Source of the DNA: Cereibacter_A azotoformans
Lineage (GTDB): Bacteria; Pseudomonadota; Alphaproteobacteria; Rhodobacterales; Rhodobacteraceae
Length of the DNA: 64,000 nt
Direction: 5' to 3' (one strand)
NCBI RefSeq assembly: GCF_003050905.1
Contig: NZ_QAOT01000006.1
Shown here in pieces: positions 52,352 through 60,884 of the stretch. The translations under genes were made by a program, and so were the position numbers. Numbering within the stretch: the first letter of the stretch is position 1; each line of letters starts with the position of its first letter. The notes under the pieces are model-generated. The model was not told the DNA's origin. It saw only the letters and a program-made list of their open reading frames with translations, and ran no database searches.

Positions 52352-53238
52352 TCCACGTTCTGGATCTGCTCGCGCATCTGGTCAATGACGGTCTTGAGGT
52401 CGAGGCCGACCTGCGTCAGCGCCAGCGACTGGGCCTTGGAGCAGAGCGTGTTCGCCTCGCGCATGAATTCCTGCACGAGGAAATCGAGGCGGCGGCCGAC
52501 CGGGCCGCTCTCGCCCAGAAGGCTCCGGGCCGCGGTCACATGCGCGGCGAGCCGGTCGAGTTCCTCGGTCACGTCCTGCTTGACGGCCAGAAGCGCCAGT
52601 TCCTGCGCGACACGGGTCTCGTCGAGGCCGTCGCCCGCGGCGAGCAGGCGCGCCATGTTCTCACGAAGCGCGACGGGCGCGGCCGCGCGACGGGCCTCGG
52701 CCTCGGTGGCGGCGGCGGCGGTCAGCGCCTCGATCCGGTCGAGCTGGGCCGCGATCAGCCGCGCCAGCGCCTCGCCCTCGGTGCGCCGCATGGACGCGAA
52801 ATCCGCCAGCAGCTCAGGCAGTTCGGCCAGGAGCGCCGCCCGCAGCGGGCCCGTATCCTCGACCCCTGACGCCTGTTCCAGCACGCCCCGCAGCCCAAGA
52901 ACCTCGGTCGCGCTGGCCGGGCGGAGGTCAATCCCCGTCCCGCGCGCGGCGGCCTCCACGTCGCCCATCGCCCGCAGCACCGCGTCGAGCGTCGCCGGAT
53001 TGACCCGCAGCCCCTCGGAGCCACCCTCGGCCGCCACCTTGAGCGACAGGCTCACGCTGCCCCGGTTGAGCGCCCGGCCCAGCTCGGCCCGGATCGCAGG
53101 TTCGAGACCCTCGATCCAGTCCGGCACCCTGAGCCGCAGATCCAGCCCCTTTCCGTTCACCGCGCGCACTTCCCACAGCCACGAATGGCCGTGCCCCTGG
53201 CCCTTCCGCGTCGCGAAGCCGGTCATCGAGCTGATCAT
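52348..53238 (-). CDS. yicC: YicC family endoribonuclease
   Basis: A 296-residue protein of the YicC family, whose E. coli member has endoribonuclease activity involved in small-RNA turnover. The N-terminal domain opens ISSMTGFATRKGQ and WEVRAVNGKGLDLRLRVP, the clearest family signature. The C-terminal DUF1732-type domain ends GRRLDFLVQEFMREANTLCSKA. Upstream of gmk, as in most alphaproteobacteria, with a four-base overlap. Confidence 0.93.
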   Translation of the reverse strand: MISSMTGFATRKGQGHGHSWLWEVRAVNGKGLDLRLRVPDWIEGLEPAIRAELGRALNRGSVSLSLKVAAEGGSEGLRVNPATLDAVLRAMGDVEAAARGTGIDLRPASATEVLGLRGVLEQASGVEDTGPLRAALLAELPELLADFASMRRTEGEALARLIAAQLDRIEALTAAAATEAEARRAAAPVALRENMARLLAAGDGLDETRVAQELALLAVKQDVTEELDRLAAHVTAARSLLGESGPVGRRLDFLVQEFMREANTLCSKAQSLALTQVGLDLKTVIDQMREQIQNVE

Positions 53239-53428
53239 GCAGTCCTCCCCGACCCCCGCCGTTCGTTTACCATCGTCTCAGAATTTTCACCCGGAGATAC
53301 GAAAGGAGGGGTAGATTAACATTTGGATAACCATTGCGGCCGGAGCCCGGCTTCGCCCGCAGCGGCGCATAACAGAGCGGCGGATGCGCGGCAACCCGCG
53401 CGCAGCCACGGGAAACGGGAGAGAAGTC

Positions 53429-54106
53429 ATGGGCATGAGGTTCGGCGGCACCGGCATCGGTCACCCGGGCGGAGGGGGACGCGCGGGCGTCGATCCCGCC
53501 GCGCTGCTGGTCGTGCGGAGCCACTGGCACGAGTTGCGCTGCCGCGCGGGCGGCGAGCTGCCCGGCCGCGCCGACATCGACCCCCGGCGCATCGAGGGCG
53601 CATTGGGGTGCGCCTTCCTCGCCGAGCGGATCGCGCCGGGCATGGCGCGCTTCCGCCTTGCCGGCATGCATCTGGCCGATCTTCTGGGCATCGACGTGCG
53701 GGGCATCCCGATCTCGACCATGTTCGGCTTCGATTCGCGTGACCGTCTCGCCGAGGTTCTGGGACGGGTCTTCACCGGCCCCGGCGTTGGCGAGGTCTGG
53801 ATCGAATCGCCCGCCTCGCTCGGGCGGCAGGCTCTCACGGGGCGGCTGCTGCTGTTGCCCCTGCGCTCGGAGGGCGAGCCGCCGCTGGTCTTCGGCTGCC
53901 TCGTGACCGAAGGGGAGATCGGCCGGGCGCCGCGCAAGCTGACGATCACGCGCTCGGCCGTGGAGATGATCGAGGCGATGCCGCCCGAGCGGCCCCTGCC
54001 GCGCCTTCGACTGCCCGAGTTCTCCGAGGCCGGGTTCGAGGCCGCTCCGCCGCCGCCCCGCGCCAAGCCGGGCCGCGCGCACCTGCGGCTGGTCAAGTCG
54101 GACTGA
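53429..54106 (+). CDS. PAS domain protein of the PAS_5 (alphaproteobacterial) type
   Basis: A 225-residue soluble protein. The PAS_5-like domain covers about 25-170 (LLVVRSHWHELRC, DIDPRRIEGALGCAFLAERI, RFRLAGMHLADLLG, GIPISTMFGFDSRDRL and LLLLPLRS). The last 50 residues are Pro/Arg-rich and end RLVKSD. Proteins of this kind are numerous in alphaproteobacteria and carry no output domain; the role is unknown, though the fold suggests ligand sensing or protein contacts. GGGAGAG precedes the ATG; the frame extends to 53384. A terminator follows. Confidence 0.82.
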   Translation: MGMRFGGTGIGHPGGGGRAGVDPAALLVVRSHWHELRCRAGGELPGRADIDPRRIEGALGCAFLAERIAPGMARFRLAGMHLADLLGIDVRGIPISTMFGFDSRDRLAEVLGRVFTGPGVGEVWIESPASLGRQALTGRLLLLPLRSEGEPPLVFGCLVTEGEIGRAPRKLTITRSAVEMIEAMPPERPLPRLRLPEFSEAGFEAAPPPPRAKPGRAHLRLVKSD

Positions 54107-54116
54107 GCCGGATGAA

Positions 54117-54140
54117 AAAGCCGCCCCTATGGGCGGCTTT
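54117..54140. terminator. Bidirectional hairpin terminator
   Basis: A perfect 10-bp stem AAAGCCGCCC (54117-54126) with GGGCGGCTTT (54131-54140), loop CTAT. The T-run is on the right and the A-run on the left, so it can serve both the PAS gene (plus) and the convergent aroG (minus). Confidence 0.8.
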
Positions 54141-54163
54141 CGGGGTGCGGACGTCGTGCGAGG

Positions 54164-55534
54164 CTACAGCGCCACGCGCCGGCCCGCTTCGCGCATCGTG
54201 GTCAGTTCCTCGGCCACGAGGAAGGCCAGCTCCAGCGACTGCGAGGCGTTGAGACGGGGATCGCAGGCCGTGTGGTAGCGGTTCGAGAGATCCTCGTCCG
54301 TCACCGCACGCAGGCCGCCGGTGCATTCGGTCACGTCCTGCCCGGTCATCTCGAAATGCACGCCGCCGGGGATCGTGCCCTCGGCCTTGTGGATCGCGAA
54401 GAACTCGCGCACCTCGCGCAGCACCGAGTCGAACGGGCGGGTCTTGTAGCCCGAGGCCGCCTTGATCGTGTTGCCGTGCATCGGATCGCAGCACCAGGTG
54501 ACCTTGGCGCCCTCCTCGCGCACGGCCTTGATCAGCCGCGGCAGATGCTCGCCCACCTTGCCCGCGCCGAAGCGCGCGATCAGCGTGAGCCGCCCCGCCT
54601 CGTTCTGCGGGTTGAGCTTGGCCATCAGCACCTTGAGATCCTCGACCGTGGTCGAGGGGCCGCATTTCAGCCCGATCGGGTTCAGCACGCCGCGGCAGAA
54701 CTCGACATGCGCGCCATCGATCTGGCGCGTGCGGTCGCCGATCCAGATCATGTGGCCCGAGCCCGCGATCGGCTGGCCGGTGATCGAATCGATCCGGCAG
54801 AGCGCCTCTTCATATTCCAGCAGCAGCGCCTCGTGCGAGGTGTAGAAGTCCACCGTCGCCAGATCGTGCGAGGTCGAACCGTTCACGCCCGCGGCCGACA
54901 TGAAGTCGAGCGCGTCCGAGATCCGGTTCGAGATGTCGCGATACCGCTCGGCCTTGTCCTGCTCGCAGAAGCCCAGCGTCCAGGAATGGACGCGGTGGAT
55001 GTCGGCGAAGCCGCCCGTCGAGAAGGCGCGCAGCAGATTGAGCGAGGCCGCGGCCTGTGTGTAGGCCTGCAGCATCCGCCGGGGATCGGGGATGCGCGAC
55101 TCGGGGCTCGGGTCGAAGCCGTTGATGATGTCGCCCCGGTAGGACGGCAGCTCCATCCCGTTGATGACCTCGGTCGGGGCCGAGCGCGGCTTGGCGAACT
55201 GCCCCGCCATGCGGCCGATCTTCACGACCGGCACCTTGGCCCCGTAGGTGAGCACGACCGCCATCTGCAGGAGCACGCGGAACGTGTCGCGGATGTTGTC
55301 GGCCGAGAATTCCGCAAAGCTCTCGGCGCAGTCGCCGCCCTGCAGCAGGAAGGCGCGGCCCTCGGCCGCCTCGGCCAGCGCCGCCTTCAGCTTGCGGGCC
55401 TCGCCCGCGAAGACGAGGGGCGGATATTTCGCAAGCTGCGCCTCGACCGCCTCGACGGCGGCGGCCTCCGGATAGTCGGGCATCTGGATGCGCGGCTTGG
55501 CGCGCCAGTCGGTCTTGGTCCAGCCCCTGCTCAT
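54164..55534 (-). CDS. aroG: Class II DAHP synthase
   Basis: The first enzyme of the shikimate pathway, condensing phosphoenolpyruvate and erythrose 4-phosphate. At 456 residues it belongs to the class II (plant and Mycobacterium) type. Metal ligands are in LLQGGDCAESF (Cys), CCDPMHGNT (His) and GGVHFEMTGQDVTECTGG (Glu), with a later DPRLN Asp. FLVAEELT is near the end. It is the only DAHP synthase in view. The gene symbol is by function; class II genes are also called aroH or aroF in databases. Divergent from the GlxA/AraC regulator (142-base gap). Confidence 0.94.
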   Translation of the reverse strand: MSRGWTKTDWRAKPRIQMPDYPEAAAVEAVEAQLAKYPPLVFAGEARKLKAALAEAAEGRAFLLQGGDCAESFAEFSADNIRDTFRVLLQMAVVLTYGAKVPVVKIGRMAGQFAKPRSAPTEVINGMELPSYRGDIINGFDPSPESRIPDPRRMLQAYTQAAASLNLLRAFSTGGFADIHRVHSWTLGFCEQDKAERYRDISNRISDALDFMSAAGVNGSTSHDLATVDFYTSHEALLLEYEEALCRIDSITGQPIAGSGHMIWIGDRTRQIDGAHVEFCRGVLNPIGLKCGPSTTVEDLKVLMAKLNPQNEAGRLTLIARFGAGKVGEHLPRLIKAVREEGAKVTWCCDPMHGNTIKAASGYKTRPFDSVLREVREFFAIHKAEGTIPGGVHFEMTGQDVTECTGGLRAVTDEDLSNRYHTACDPRLNASQSLELAFLVAEELTTMREAGRRVAL

Positions 55535-55676
55535 GACGGGTCCTCCGGCAGCTTTGATCTGCGGGGCATATACGGAAAGGGCGGGGTCTTGGGAAGCGGA
55601 ATTGGCTCAAGGAGGACCTTGAAGGGTGCGCCGTTTCCTGTTTCACAGGGCTGTAAACGACGCACAAGGTCGCAAC

Positions 55677-56681
55677 ATGACCGTTTCCCCCGCAAGGTCC
55701 GCCAGATCCGACAAGCCGCGCCGGTTCGTCTTCCTGCTGCTCGACCGCTTCACCATGATCTCCTTTGCCGGAGCGATCGAGCCGCTGAGGCTCGCCAACC
55801 GGATTTCGGGCCGGACCATCTATGCATGGGCACTTGCGGGCGAGAACGGGGCCGAGGCCGTCTGCTCGAACGGCGCGGCCTTCCGGCTCGACATGGGCCT
55901 CGACGAGATCGAGCGCGAGGATGTGCTGCTGGTCTGCGGCGGCATCGACGTGCAGAAGGCCACGACACGGGCCGTCGTCAACTGGCTCCGGCGCGAGGCG
56001 CGCCGCGGGGTGACGATCGGCGGGCTCTGCACCGGGGCCTATGCCCTCGCCCGCGCCGGGCTTCTCGACGGGCGCAAGGCCACGATCCACTGGGAGAATC
56101 AGGACGGCTTCACCGAGGAGTTCCCCGAGGTGCGGCTGACCAAGTCGGTCTTCGTGATGGACGGGAACCGGCTGACCACGGCGGGCGGCACGGCCTCGAT
56201 CGACATGATGCTGAAGATCATCGCCCGCGATCAGGGCGACGACATCGCCAATACGGTGGCCGACCAGCTGATCTATTCCTCGATCCGCACCGATCAGGAC
56301 ACGCAGCGCCTGTCGATCCCGAGCCGGATCGGCGTGCGGCATCCCAAGCTGTCCGAAGTGATCCGCAAGATGGAGGCCAACACCGAAGACCCGATCAGCC
56401 CGGCCGATCTGGCCGAGGAGGTGGGCATGTCCACCCGCCAGCTCGAGCGGCTGTTCCGTCGCTACCTCAACCGCTCGCCCAAACGCTACTACATGGAGTT
56501 GAGGCTGCAGAAGGCGCGCAACCTGCTGATGCAGACCGACATGAGCGTGATCAACGTGGCGCTGGCCTGCGGCTTTGCGAGCCCCTCGCATTTCTCGAAA
56601 TGCTACCGGGCGCATTACGCGACCACACCCTACCGCGAGCGCGGCACGCACGGCGCAACCGCGGGGCCGCGCGCGTCCTGA
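55677..56681 (+). CDS. GlxA-type AraC family transcriptional regulator
   Basis: A 334-residue regulator with an N-terminal class I amidotransferase-like domain (about 15-190; the nucleophile-elbow Cys is in GGLCTGAYALARAG) and a C-terminal AraC helix-turn-helix pair (about 225-320; DLAEEVGMSTRQLERLFRRYL, then MSVINVALACGFASPSHFSKCYRAHY). Members control catabolism of quaternary amines, arginine and similar compounds. The DNA-binding half is complete. The start at 55677 follows AAGG; an upstream frame from 55626 lacks homology. Its target genes are not evident from the neighbourhood. Confidence 0.9.
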   Translation: MTVSPARSARSDKPRRFVFLLLDRFTMISFAGAIEPLRLANRISGRTIYAWALAGENGAEAVCSNGAAFRLDMGLDEIEREDVLLVCGGIDVQKATTRAVVNWLRREARRGVTIGGLCTGAYALARAGLLDGRKATIHWENQDGFTEEFPEVRLTKSVFVMDGNRLTTAGGTASIDMMLKIIARDQGDDIANTVADQLIYSSIRTDQDTQRLSIPSRIGVRHPKLSEVIRKMEANTEDPISPADLAEEVGMSTRQLERLFRRYLNRSPKRYYMELRLQKARNLLMQTDMSVINVALACGFASPSHFSKCYRAHYATTPYRERGTHGATAGPRAS

Positions 56682-56731
56682 GGCGGCACACTGCGAAAGG
56701 GCGGGAGGCCGAGCCCCCCGCCCCGCAGCGC

Positions 56732-57325
56732 CTACTCGGCCACCGAGACCTTCGTCATCACGTCGGGCGTGCGCGGAGGCTCGCCGCGGGTGATCGCGTC
56801 CACCACATCCATGCCCTGAACGACCCGCCCCACGACCGTGTATTGACCGTTCAGGAAGTCGCCGGGGGCGAACATGATGAAGAACTGCGAGTTCGCCGAG
56901 TTCGGATTGGCCGAGCGGGCCATCCCCACCACGCCGCGCGCAAAGGGCACGTCCGAGAACTCGGCCGGCAGGTCGGGATAGCTCGACCCGCCCGTTCCCG
57001 CGCGGCGCAGCGAGTCACCCTTGCCGAACTCGACATCGCCCGTCTGCGCCATGAAGCCCTCGATCACGCGATGAAAGACCACGCCGTCATAGGCGCCCTC
57101 CTTCGCCAGCGTGACCATGCGCTCGACATGCTGCGGCGCCACCTCGGGCAGGAGGTCGATGACCACCTCGCCCTGCGCCTGCCCCGAGACCTCGATCACG
57201 AGGTTCGGGCCAGGGCCATCCTCGGCGTCCTGCGCGAAGACGGCCGACTGCGACAGCCCGTAGCCGCCGAGCACCGCAAGGCCCGCCGACATCAGCCCCG
57301 CAAAGAGGAACCGCTCAGACGACAT
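56732..57325 (-). CDS. Cyclophilin-type peptidyl-prolyl isomerase, exported
   Basis: A 197-residue cyclophilin with an N-terminal signal sequence (1-31, cut after FAQ), so likely periplasmic. The active-site block is VFHRVIEGFMAQTGD, then GTGGSSYPDL, NSANSQFFIMF and NGQYTVVGRVVQGMDVVD. It is the sister of the gene just upstream: the two proteins share most core residues, and the ATG lies 11 bases inside the end of that gene. The pair probably arose by duplication, giving a cytoplasmic and an exported version from one transcript. Confidence 0.9.
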   Translation of the reverse strand: MSSERFLFAGLMSAGLAVLGGYGLSQSAVFAQDAEDGPGPNLVIEVSGQAQGEVVIDLLPEVAPQHVERMVTLAKEGAYDGVVFHRVIEGFMAQTGDVEFGKGDSLRRAGTGGSSYPDLPAEFSDVPFARGVVGMARSANPNSANSQFFIMFAPGDFLNGQYTVVGRVVQGMDVVDAITRGEPPRTPDVMTKVSVAE

Positions 57326-57824
57326 CGGCGGCCACCCGCACCGTCAGCATCTTGTCCGGGTTCGCCGGCGGCTCGCCGCGGACGATCTTGTCCACATGCT
57401 CCATCCCCGAGATCACGCGGCCATAGACGGTGTATTGGCCGTTCAGGAAATCGTTGTCGCGGAAGTTGATGAAGAACTGCGAGTTGGCCGAGTTCGGGTT
57501 CTGCGACCGCGCGGCGCCGAGCGTGCCGCGCGCATGGGGCAGTTTCGAGAATTCCGCCGGAAGGTCGGGCATGTCCGACCCGCCGGTCCCGGCGCGGCGG
57601 ATGCTGAAGTTGTTTTCGGTGTTGCCGTTGGCCACATCGCCGGTCTGGGCCATGAAGCCTTCGATCACGCGATGGAACACGACATTGTCGTAGGCCTTGG
57701 CGCGGGCCAGCGCCTTCATCCGCTCGCTGTGCTTCGGCGCGACGTCCGGGAGAAGCTCGATCACCACCTCGCCGTCCTTCAGCGTCATGATGATGGTGTT
57801 CTCGGGGTCCTTGATCTCGGCCAT
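57315..57824 (-). CDS. Cyclophilin-type peptidyl-prolyl isomerase, cytoplasmic
   Basis: A 169-residue PpiB-like isomerase without a signal sequence. The core is VFHRVIEGFMAQTGDV, GTGGSDMPDLPAEFS, NSANSQFFINFRDNDFLNGQYTVYGRV with the catalytic Arg and Phe in place. A GAGGAGG ribosome site precedes the ATG at 57824; the frame continues to 58325 only as an antisense shadow of pgk. It is the first gene of the two-gene cyclophilin unit, divergent from pgk. Confidence 0.93.
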   Translation of the reverse strand: MAEIKDPENTIIMTLKDGEVVIELLPDVAPKHSERMKALARAKAYDNVVFHRVIEGFMAQTGDVANGNTENNFSIRRAGTGGSDMPDLPAEFSKLPHARGTLGAARSQNPNSANSQFFINFRDNDFLNGQYTVYGRVISGMEHVDKIVRGEPPANPDKMLTVRVAADVV

Positions 57825-57972
57825 GGGGCCCTCCTCTTTCAATCGGGGCCAACCTAGTGGCGGGGCGCCGTCAGGAAAAGGTCTGATTTGGCCGGCCTGC
57901 GGCCGAACGCCGGTTGACGGGCGGGCATCGATCGGCTTGGAAGCGGGAAACGTCGCCTCAGGAGGAACCGGA

Positions 57973-59166
57973 ATGGGCTGGAAGACACTCGACGACATGG
58001 ATCTTGCGGGCAAGGTCGTGCTGGTGCGCGTGGATGTGAACGTGCCGATGGAAAACGGCGAGGTCACCGACGCCACCCGGATCGAGAAGATCGTGCCCAC
58101 CGTCGAGGACATCCTGAAGAAGGGCGGCAAGCCGGTGCTGCTGGCCCATTTCGGCCGCCCCAAAGGCAAGGTCGTGGATGAGATGAGCCTGCGCCTCGTG
58201 CTGCCGGCGCTGCAGAAGGCGCTGCCCGGCACCAAGGTCAGCTTTGCGCCGGATTGTGTGGGCGAAGAGGCCGAGAAGGCCGTGGCCGCCATGCTCGAGG
58301 GCGAGGTGCTGCTGCTCGAGAACACCCGCTTCCACGCCGGCGAGGAGAAGAACGACCCCGAACTGGCCGCCGCAATGGCGAAGCTCGGCGATGTCTATGT
58401 CAACGATGCCTTCTCGGCCGCGCACCGGGCGCATTCCTCGACCGAAGGCATCGCGCGGTTGCTGCCCTCGGCCGCCGGCCGGCTGATGGAGGCGGAACTC
58501 AAGGCGCTTGACGCGGCACTGGGTCAGCCCGAGCGGCCGGTGGTGGCCGTGGTGGGCGGGGCCAAGGTCTCGACCAAGCTCGACCTGCTGGGCAACCTCG
58601 TGGGCCGCGTCGATCATCTGGTGATCGGCGGCGGCATGGCCAACACCTTCCTCGTGGCGCAGGGGACCGAGGTCGGCAAGTCGCTGGCCGAGCGTGACAT
58701 GGCCGAGACCGCCCGCGAGATCGTCGCCAAGGCCAGGGCTGCGGGCTGCACGATCCACCTGCCGCTCGACGTGGTGGTGGCGCGCGAGTTCAAGGCTGGG
58801 GCCGCGAACGAGACCGTGGACGCTTCGGCCTGCCCGGCCGACGCGATGATCCTCGACGCAGGCCCCCGGACGGTGGCCGCGCTGTCCGAGGTCTTTGCCT
58901 CGGCCAGGACGCTGATCTGGAACGGGCCGCTCGGCGCCTTCGAGATCGAGCCCTTCGATGCCGCCACCAATGCCGCGGCGCTGCAGGTGGCGCAGCTCAC
59001 CAAGGCGGGCCAGCTGATCTCGGTGGCGGGCGGCGGCGATACGGTCGCGGCGCTGAACAAGGCCGGCGCGGCCGAGGGCTTCTCCTACATCTCGACGGCG
59101 GGTGGCGCCTTCCTCGAATGGATGGAGGGCAAGGAGCTGCCGGGCGTCGCCGCGCTGAACGTCTGA
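57973..59166 (+). CDS. pgk: Phosphoglycerate kinase
   Basis: Transfers phosphate between 1,3-bisphosphoglycerate and ADP, 397 residues. Landmarks: VLVRVDVNVPME, LLAHFGRPKGK, ENTRFHAGEEKND, VVGGAKVSTKLDLL, IWNGPLGAFEIEPFD and the nucleotide loop VAGGGDTVAALNKAG. AGGAGGA precedes the ATG. The upstream gap has a TTGACG (57914-57919) that could be a -35, with a poor -10. The class I aldolase gene follows 101 bases later on the same strand, so the two may share a transcript or have separate promoters. Confidence 0.97.
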   Translation: MGWKTLDDMDLAGKVVLVRVDVNVPMENGEVTDATRIEKIVPTVEDILKKGGKPVLLAHFGRPKGKVVDEMSLRLVLPALQKALPGTKVSFAPDCVGEEAEKAVAAMLEGEVLLLENTRFHAGEEKNDPELAAAMAKLGDVYVNDAFSAAHRAHSSTEGIARLLPSAAGRLMEAELKALDAALGQPERPVVAVVGGAKVSTKLDLLGNLVGRVDHLVIGGGMANTFLVAQGTEVGKSLAERDMAETAREIVAKARAAGCTIHLPLDVVVAREFKAGAANETVDASACPADAMILDAGPRTVAALSEVFASARTLIWNGPLGAFEIEPFDAATNAAALQVAQLTKAGQLISVAGGGDTVAALNKAGAAEGFSYISTAGGAFLEWMEGKELPGVAALNV

Positions 59167-59191
59167 GGCGATTTTCCGCGCCGCGGCGCCA

Positions 59192-59205
59192 CGTTAGCGC
59201 CAACA
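59192..59205 (+). promoter_or_regulatory. Candidate CceR-type operator upstream of the aldolase gene
   Basis: CGTTAGCGCCAACA agrees at 12 of 14 positions with the palindrome TGTTAGCGCTAACA that I associate with the LacI-family regulator CceR/PckR of alphaproteobacterial central carbon metabolism (from memory). It ends 3 bases before a TTGATA (59209-59214) that is 17 bases from TAAGTC, so it sits where an activator would bind. Confidence 0.5.
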
Positions 59206-59267
59206 AGATTGATATGCGCATTCCGCCGGACTAAGTCCGTCTCGACGCAACTGAAAGGACCAGCGGA

Positions 59268-60197
59268 ATGCGCGCTAGCAGAGCAGTTCAGAAGATCCTC
59301 GCCAATTATGAGGGCGAAACGCCCGGCGTGAAGGCCAACCTGTGCCGGATGCTGATGGAGGGGAAGCTGGGCGGCACGGGCAAGATGATCATTCTGCCGG
59401 TGGACCAGGGCTTCGAACATGGCCCGGCGCGCACCTTCGCGCCGAACCCGGCGGGCTATGACCCCCATTACCACTACCAGCTCGCGATCGACGCGGGGCT
59501 GAGCGCCTATGCGGCCCCGCTGGGCATGCTCGAGGCCGGTGCGGATACGTTCGCCGGCCAGATCCCCACGATCCTCAAGGCGAACTCGGCCAACTCGCTG
59601 ATGAGCGACACGGCGGGCAAGAACCAGGCGGTGACGGCGTCGGTCGATGATGCGCTGCGGCTCGGCTGCGCGGCGATCGGCTTCACGATCTATCCGGGCT
59701 CGGACTCGCAGCTCGACATGTATGAAGAGATCGTCGAGATGCGGAAGGAGGCCGCCGCCAAGGGCGTCGCCACCGTGATCTGGTCCTATCCGCGCGGCGA
59801 GGCGATCACCAAGGACGGCGAGACGGCGATCGACGTGGCGGCCTATGCCGCGCAGATCGCGGCGCTGATCGGCGCGCATGTCATCAAGATCAAGCTCTCG
59901 ACCGACCATCTGATGCTGCCCGAGGCGAAGAAGGTCTATGAAGAGCAGAAGATCGACGTGGCCAGCCAGGCAGCGCGGGTGAAGCACTGCATGGATGCGG
60001 CCTTCGCCGGCCGTCGCGTCGTGGTCTTCTCGGGCGGCGCCAAGAAGGGCGAGGACTCGGTCTATGACGACGCCCGCGCGATCCGCGACGGCGGCGGCAA
60101 CGGCTCGATCATCGGCCGCAACAGCTTCCAGCGGAGCCGCGAGGATGCGCTGGCGATGCTGGGCAAGCTCGTGGACATCTACAAGGGCCGGGCCTGA
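59268..60197 (+). CDS. Fructose-bisphosphate aldolase, class I
   Basis: Cleaves or forms fructose 1,6-bisphosphate with a Schiff-base lysine. The 309 residues belong to the DhnA/FbaB (archaeal-type) class I group: MIILPVDQGFEHGPARTF at the phosphate site, GCAAIGFTIYPGSD, HVIKIKLSTDHL with the likely Schiff-base Lys, and VVFSGGAKKGEDS then GSIIGRNSFQR. It is unrelated to zinc-dependent class II enzymes such as CbbA. AAAGGA precedes the ATG. Its place beside pgk and the candidate CceR site suggests a role in glycolysis or gluconeogenesis rather than the Calvin cycle. Confidence 0.92.
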   Translation: MRASRAVQKILANYEGETPGVKANLCRMLMEGKLGGTGKMIILPVDQGFEHGPARTFAPNPAGYDPHYHYQLAIDAGLSAYAAPLGMLEAGADTFAGQIPTILKANSANSLMSDTAGKNQAVTASVDDALRLGCAAIGFTIYPGSDSQLDMYEEIVEMRKEAAAKGVATVIWSYPRGEAITKDGETAIDVAAYAAQIAALIGAHVIKIKLSTDHLMLPEAKKVYEEQKIDVASQAARVKHCMDAAFAGRRVVVFSGGAKKGEDSVYDDARAIRDGGGNGSIIGRNSFQRSREDALAMLGKLVDIYKGRA

Positions 60198-60204
60198 TCC
60201 CGCA

Positions 60205-60228
60205 GGCCCTTCCCTCGCGGGAAGGGCC
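60205..60228 (+). terminator. Hairpin after the aldolase gene
   Basis: A perfect 10-bp stem GGCCCTTCCC (60205-60214) with GGGAAGGGCC (60219-60228), loop TCGC, 7 bases after the stop. No U-run follows, so termination may be partial. Confidence 0.55.
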
Positions 60229-60370
60229 ACCTCCTGCCGCGGCCAGGGCCGGGGGCCTCGTCCCTCCTGCCCCTGCGCCGCAGGTTCTTTTCGGTTCCCA
60301 ACCCGCCTGCGCTCTGGCATGATGCCAGCCACCGCCCCCGCCGAACGAGGGGCGCGACCAGAGGCAGAGC

Positions 60371-60673
60371 ATGAACATCCCGACCTCCCGCCCCGCCATC
60401 GGCGCCAGCCTCTATTTCGCGCTGGCCTTCTCGCTCTCGGCCTATTTCACCTTCGCGGCCGTGCAGGGGGACTATGGCGTCTTCCGGCAGGTGCAGATCA
60501 AGGCCGAGGCCGAAGCCCTCCGGGCCGAGCGCGACCAGATCGCGGCCGAACTCGCCGAGATGCGCAACAAGACGCGCCGCCTGTCGGACAGCTATCTGGA
60601 CGTCGACCTTCTCGACGAACAGGCCCGCGCGACGCTGGGCTATGTCCGGGCGGACGAGATCGTCATCCGCTGA
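60371..60673 (+). CDS. FtsB/DivIC-like septum formation initiator protein
   Basis: A 100-residue bitopic protein: a short cytoplasmic start, one transmembrane helix (about 13-31, LYFALAFSLSAYFTFAAV), a coiled coil (about 40-72, AEAEALRAERDQIAAELAEMRNK) and a short C-terminal domain ending ATLGYVRADEIVIR. This is the FtsB/DivIC pattern, a structural part of the division complex with FtsL and FtsQ. FtsB-like genes just before the pdh operon are common in alphaproteobacteria. The gap to pdhA is 211 bases. Confidence 0.88.
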   Translation: MNIPTSRPAIGASLYFALAFSLSAYFTFAAVQGDYGVFRQVQIKAEAEALRAERDQIAAELAEMRNKTRRLSDSYLDVDLLDEQARATLGYVRADEIVIR

Positions 60674-60806
60674 CCTGAGACCAACCGCTCCACAGCCACC
60701 GGCGCCAGCATCCGCCTGGGCGCCGTCCGGTGCCGTTTGCCCGCGGCAGCGGCGCGCGATGACGGCCCCGGAGGGGCCCGAAGAGCGCGCCACCGCCGTC
60801 CTCAAT

Positions 60807-60861
60807 ATTGCTCTCGCTCCCGCCCGACCTATGGGTTAAAGGTAGTTTAGCCTTGAACTAC
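60807..60861 (+). promoter_or_regulatory. Candidate pdhA promoter and inverted repeat
   Basis: A possible -35 TTGCTC near 60808 and -10 TATGGGT about 16 bases on, followed by the inverted repeat GTAGTT (60842-60847) and AACTAC (60856-60861) with an 8-base spacer. The repeat would lie in the early leader, 24 bases before the pdhA ATG, where a repressor could act. The factor is unknown. Confidence 0.35.
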
Positions 60862-60884
60862 TTGTCGCGACGGGAGGCGCCGCC

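Noticed and set aside
54272..57469. A 1065-codon plus-strand frame across aroG, the GlxA regulator and the first cyclophilin
   Set aside because: It is a shadow of real genes on both strands, with biased composition and no motif.
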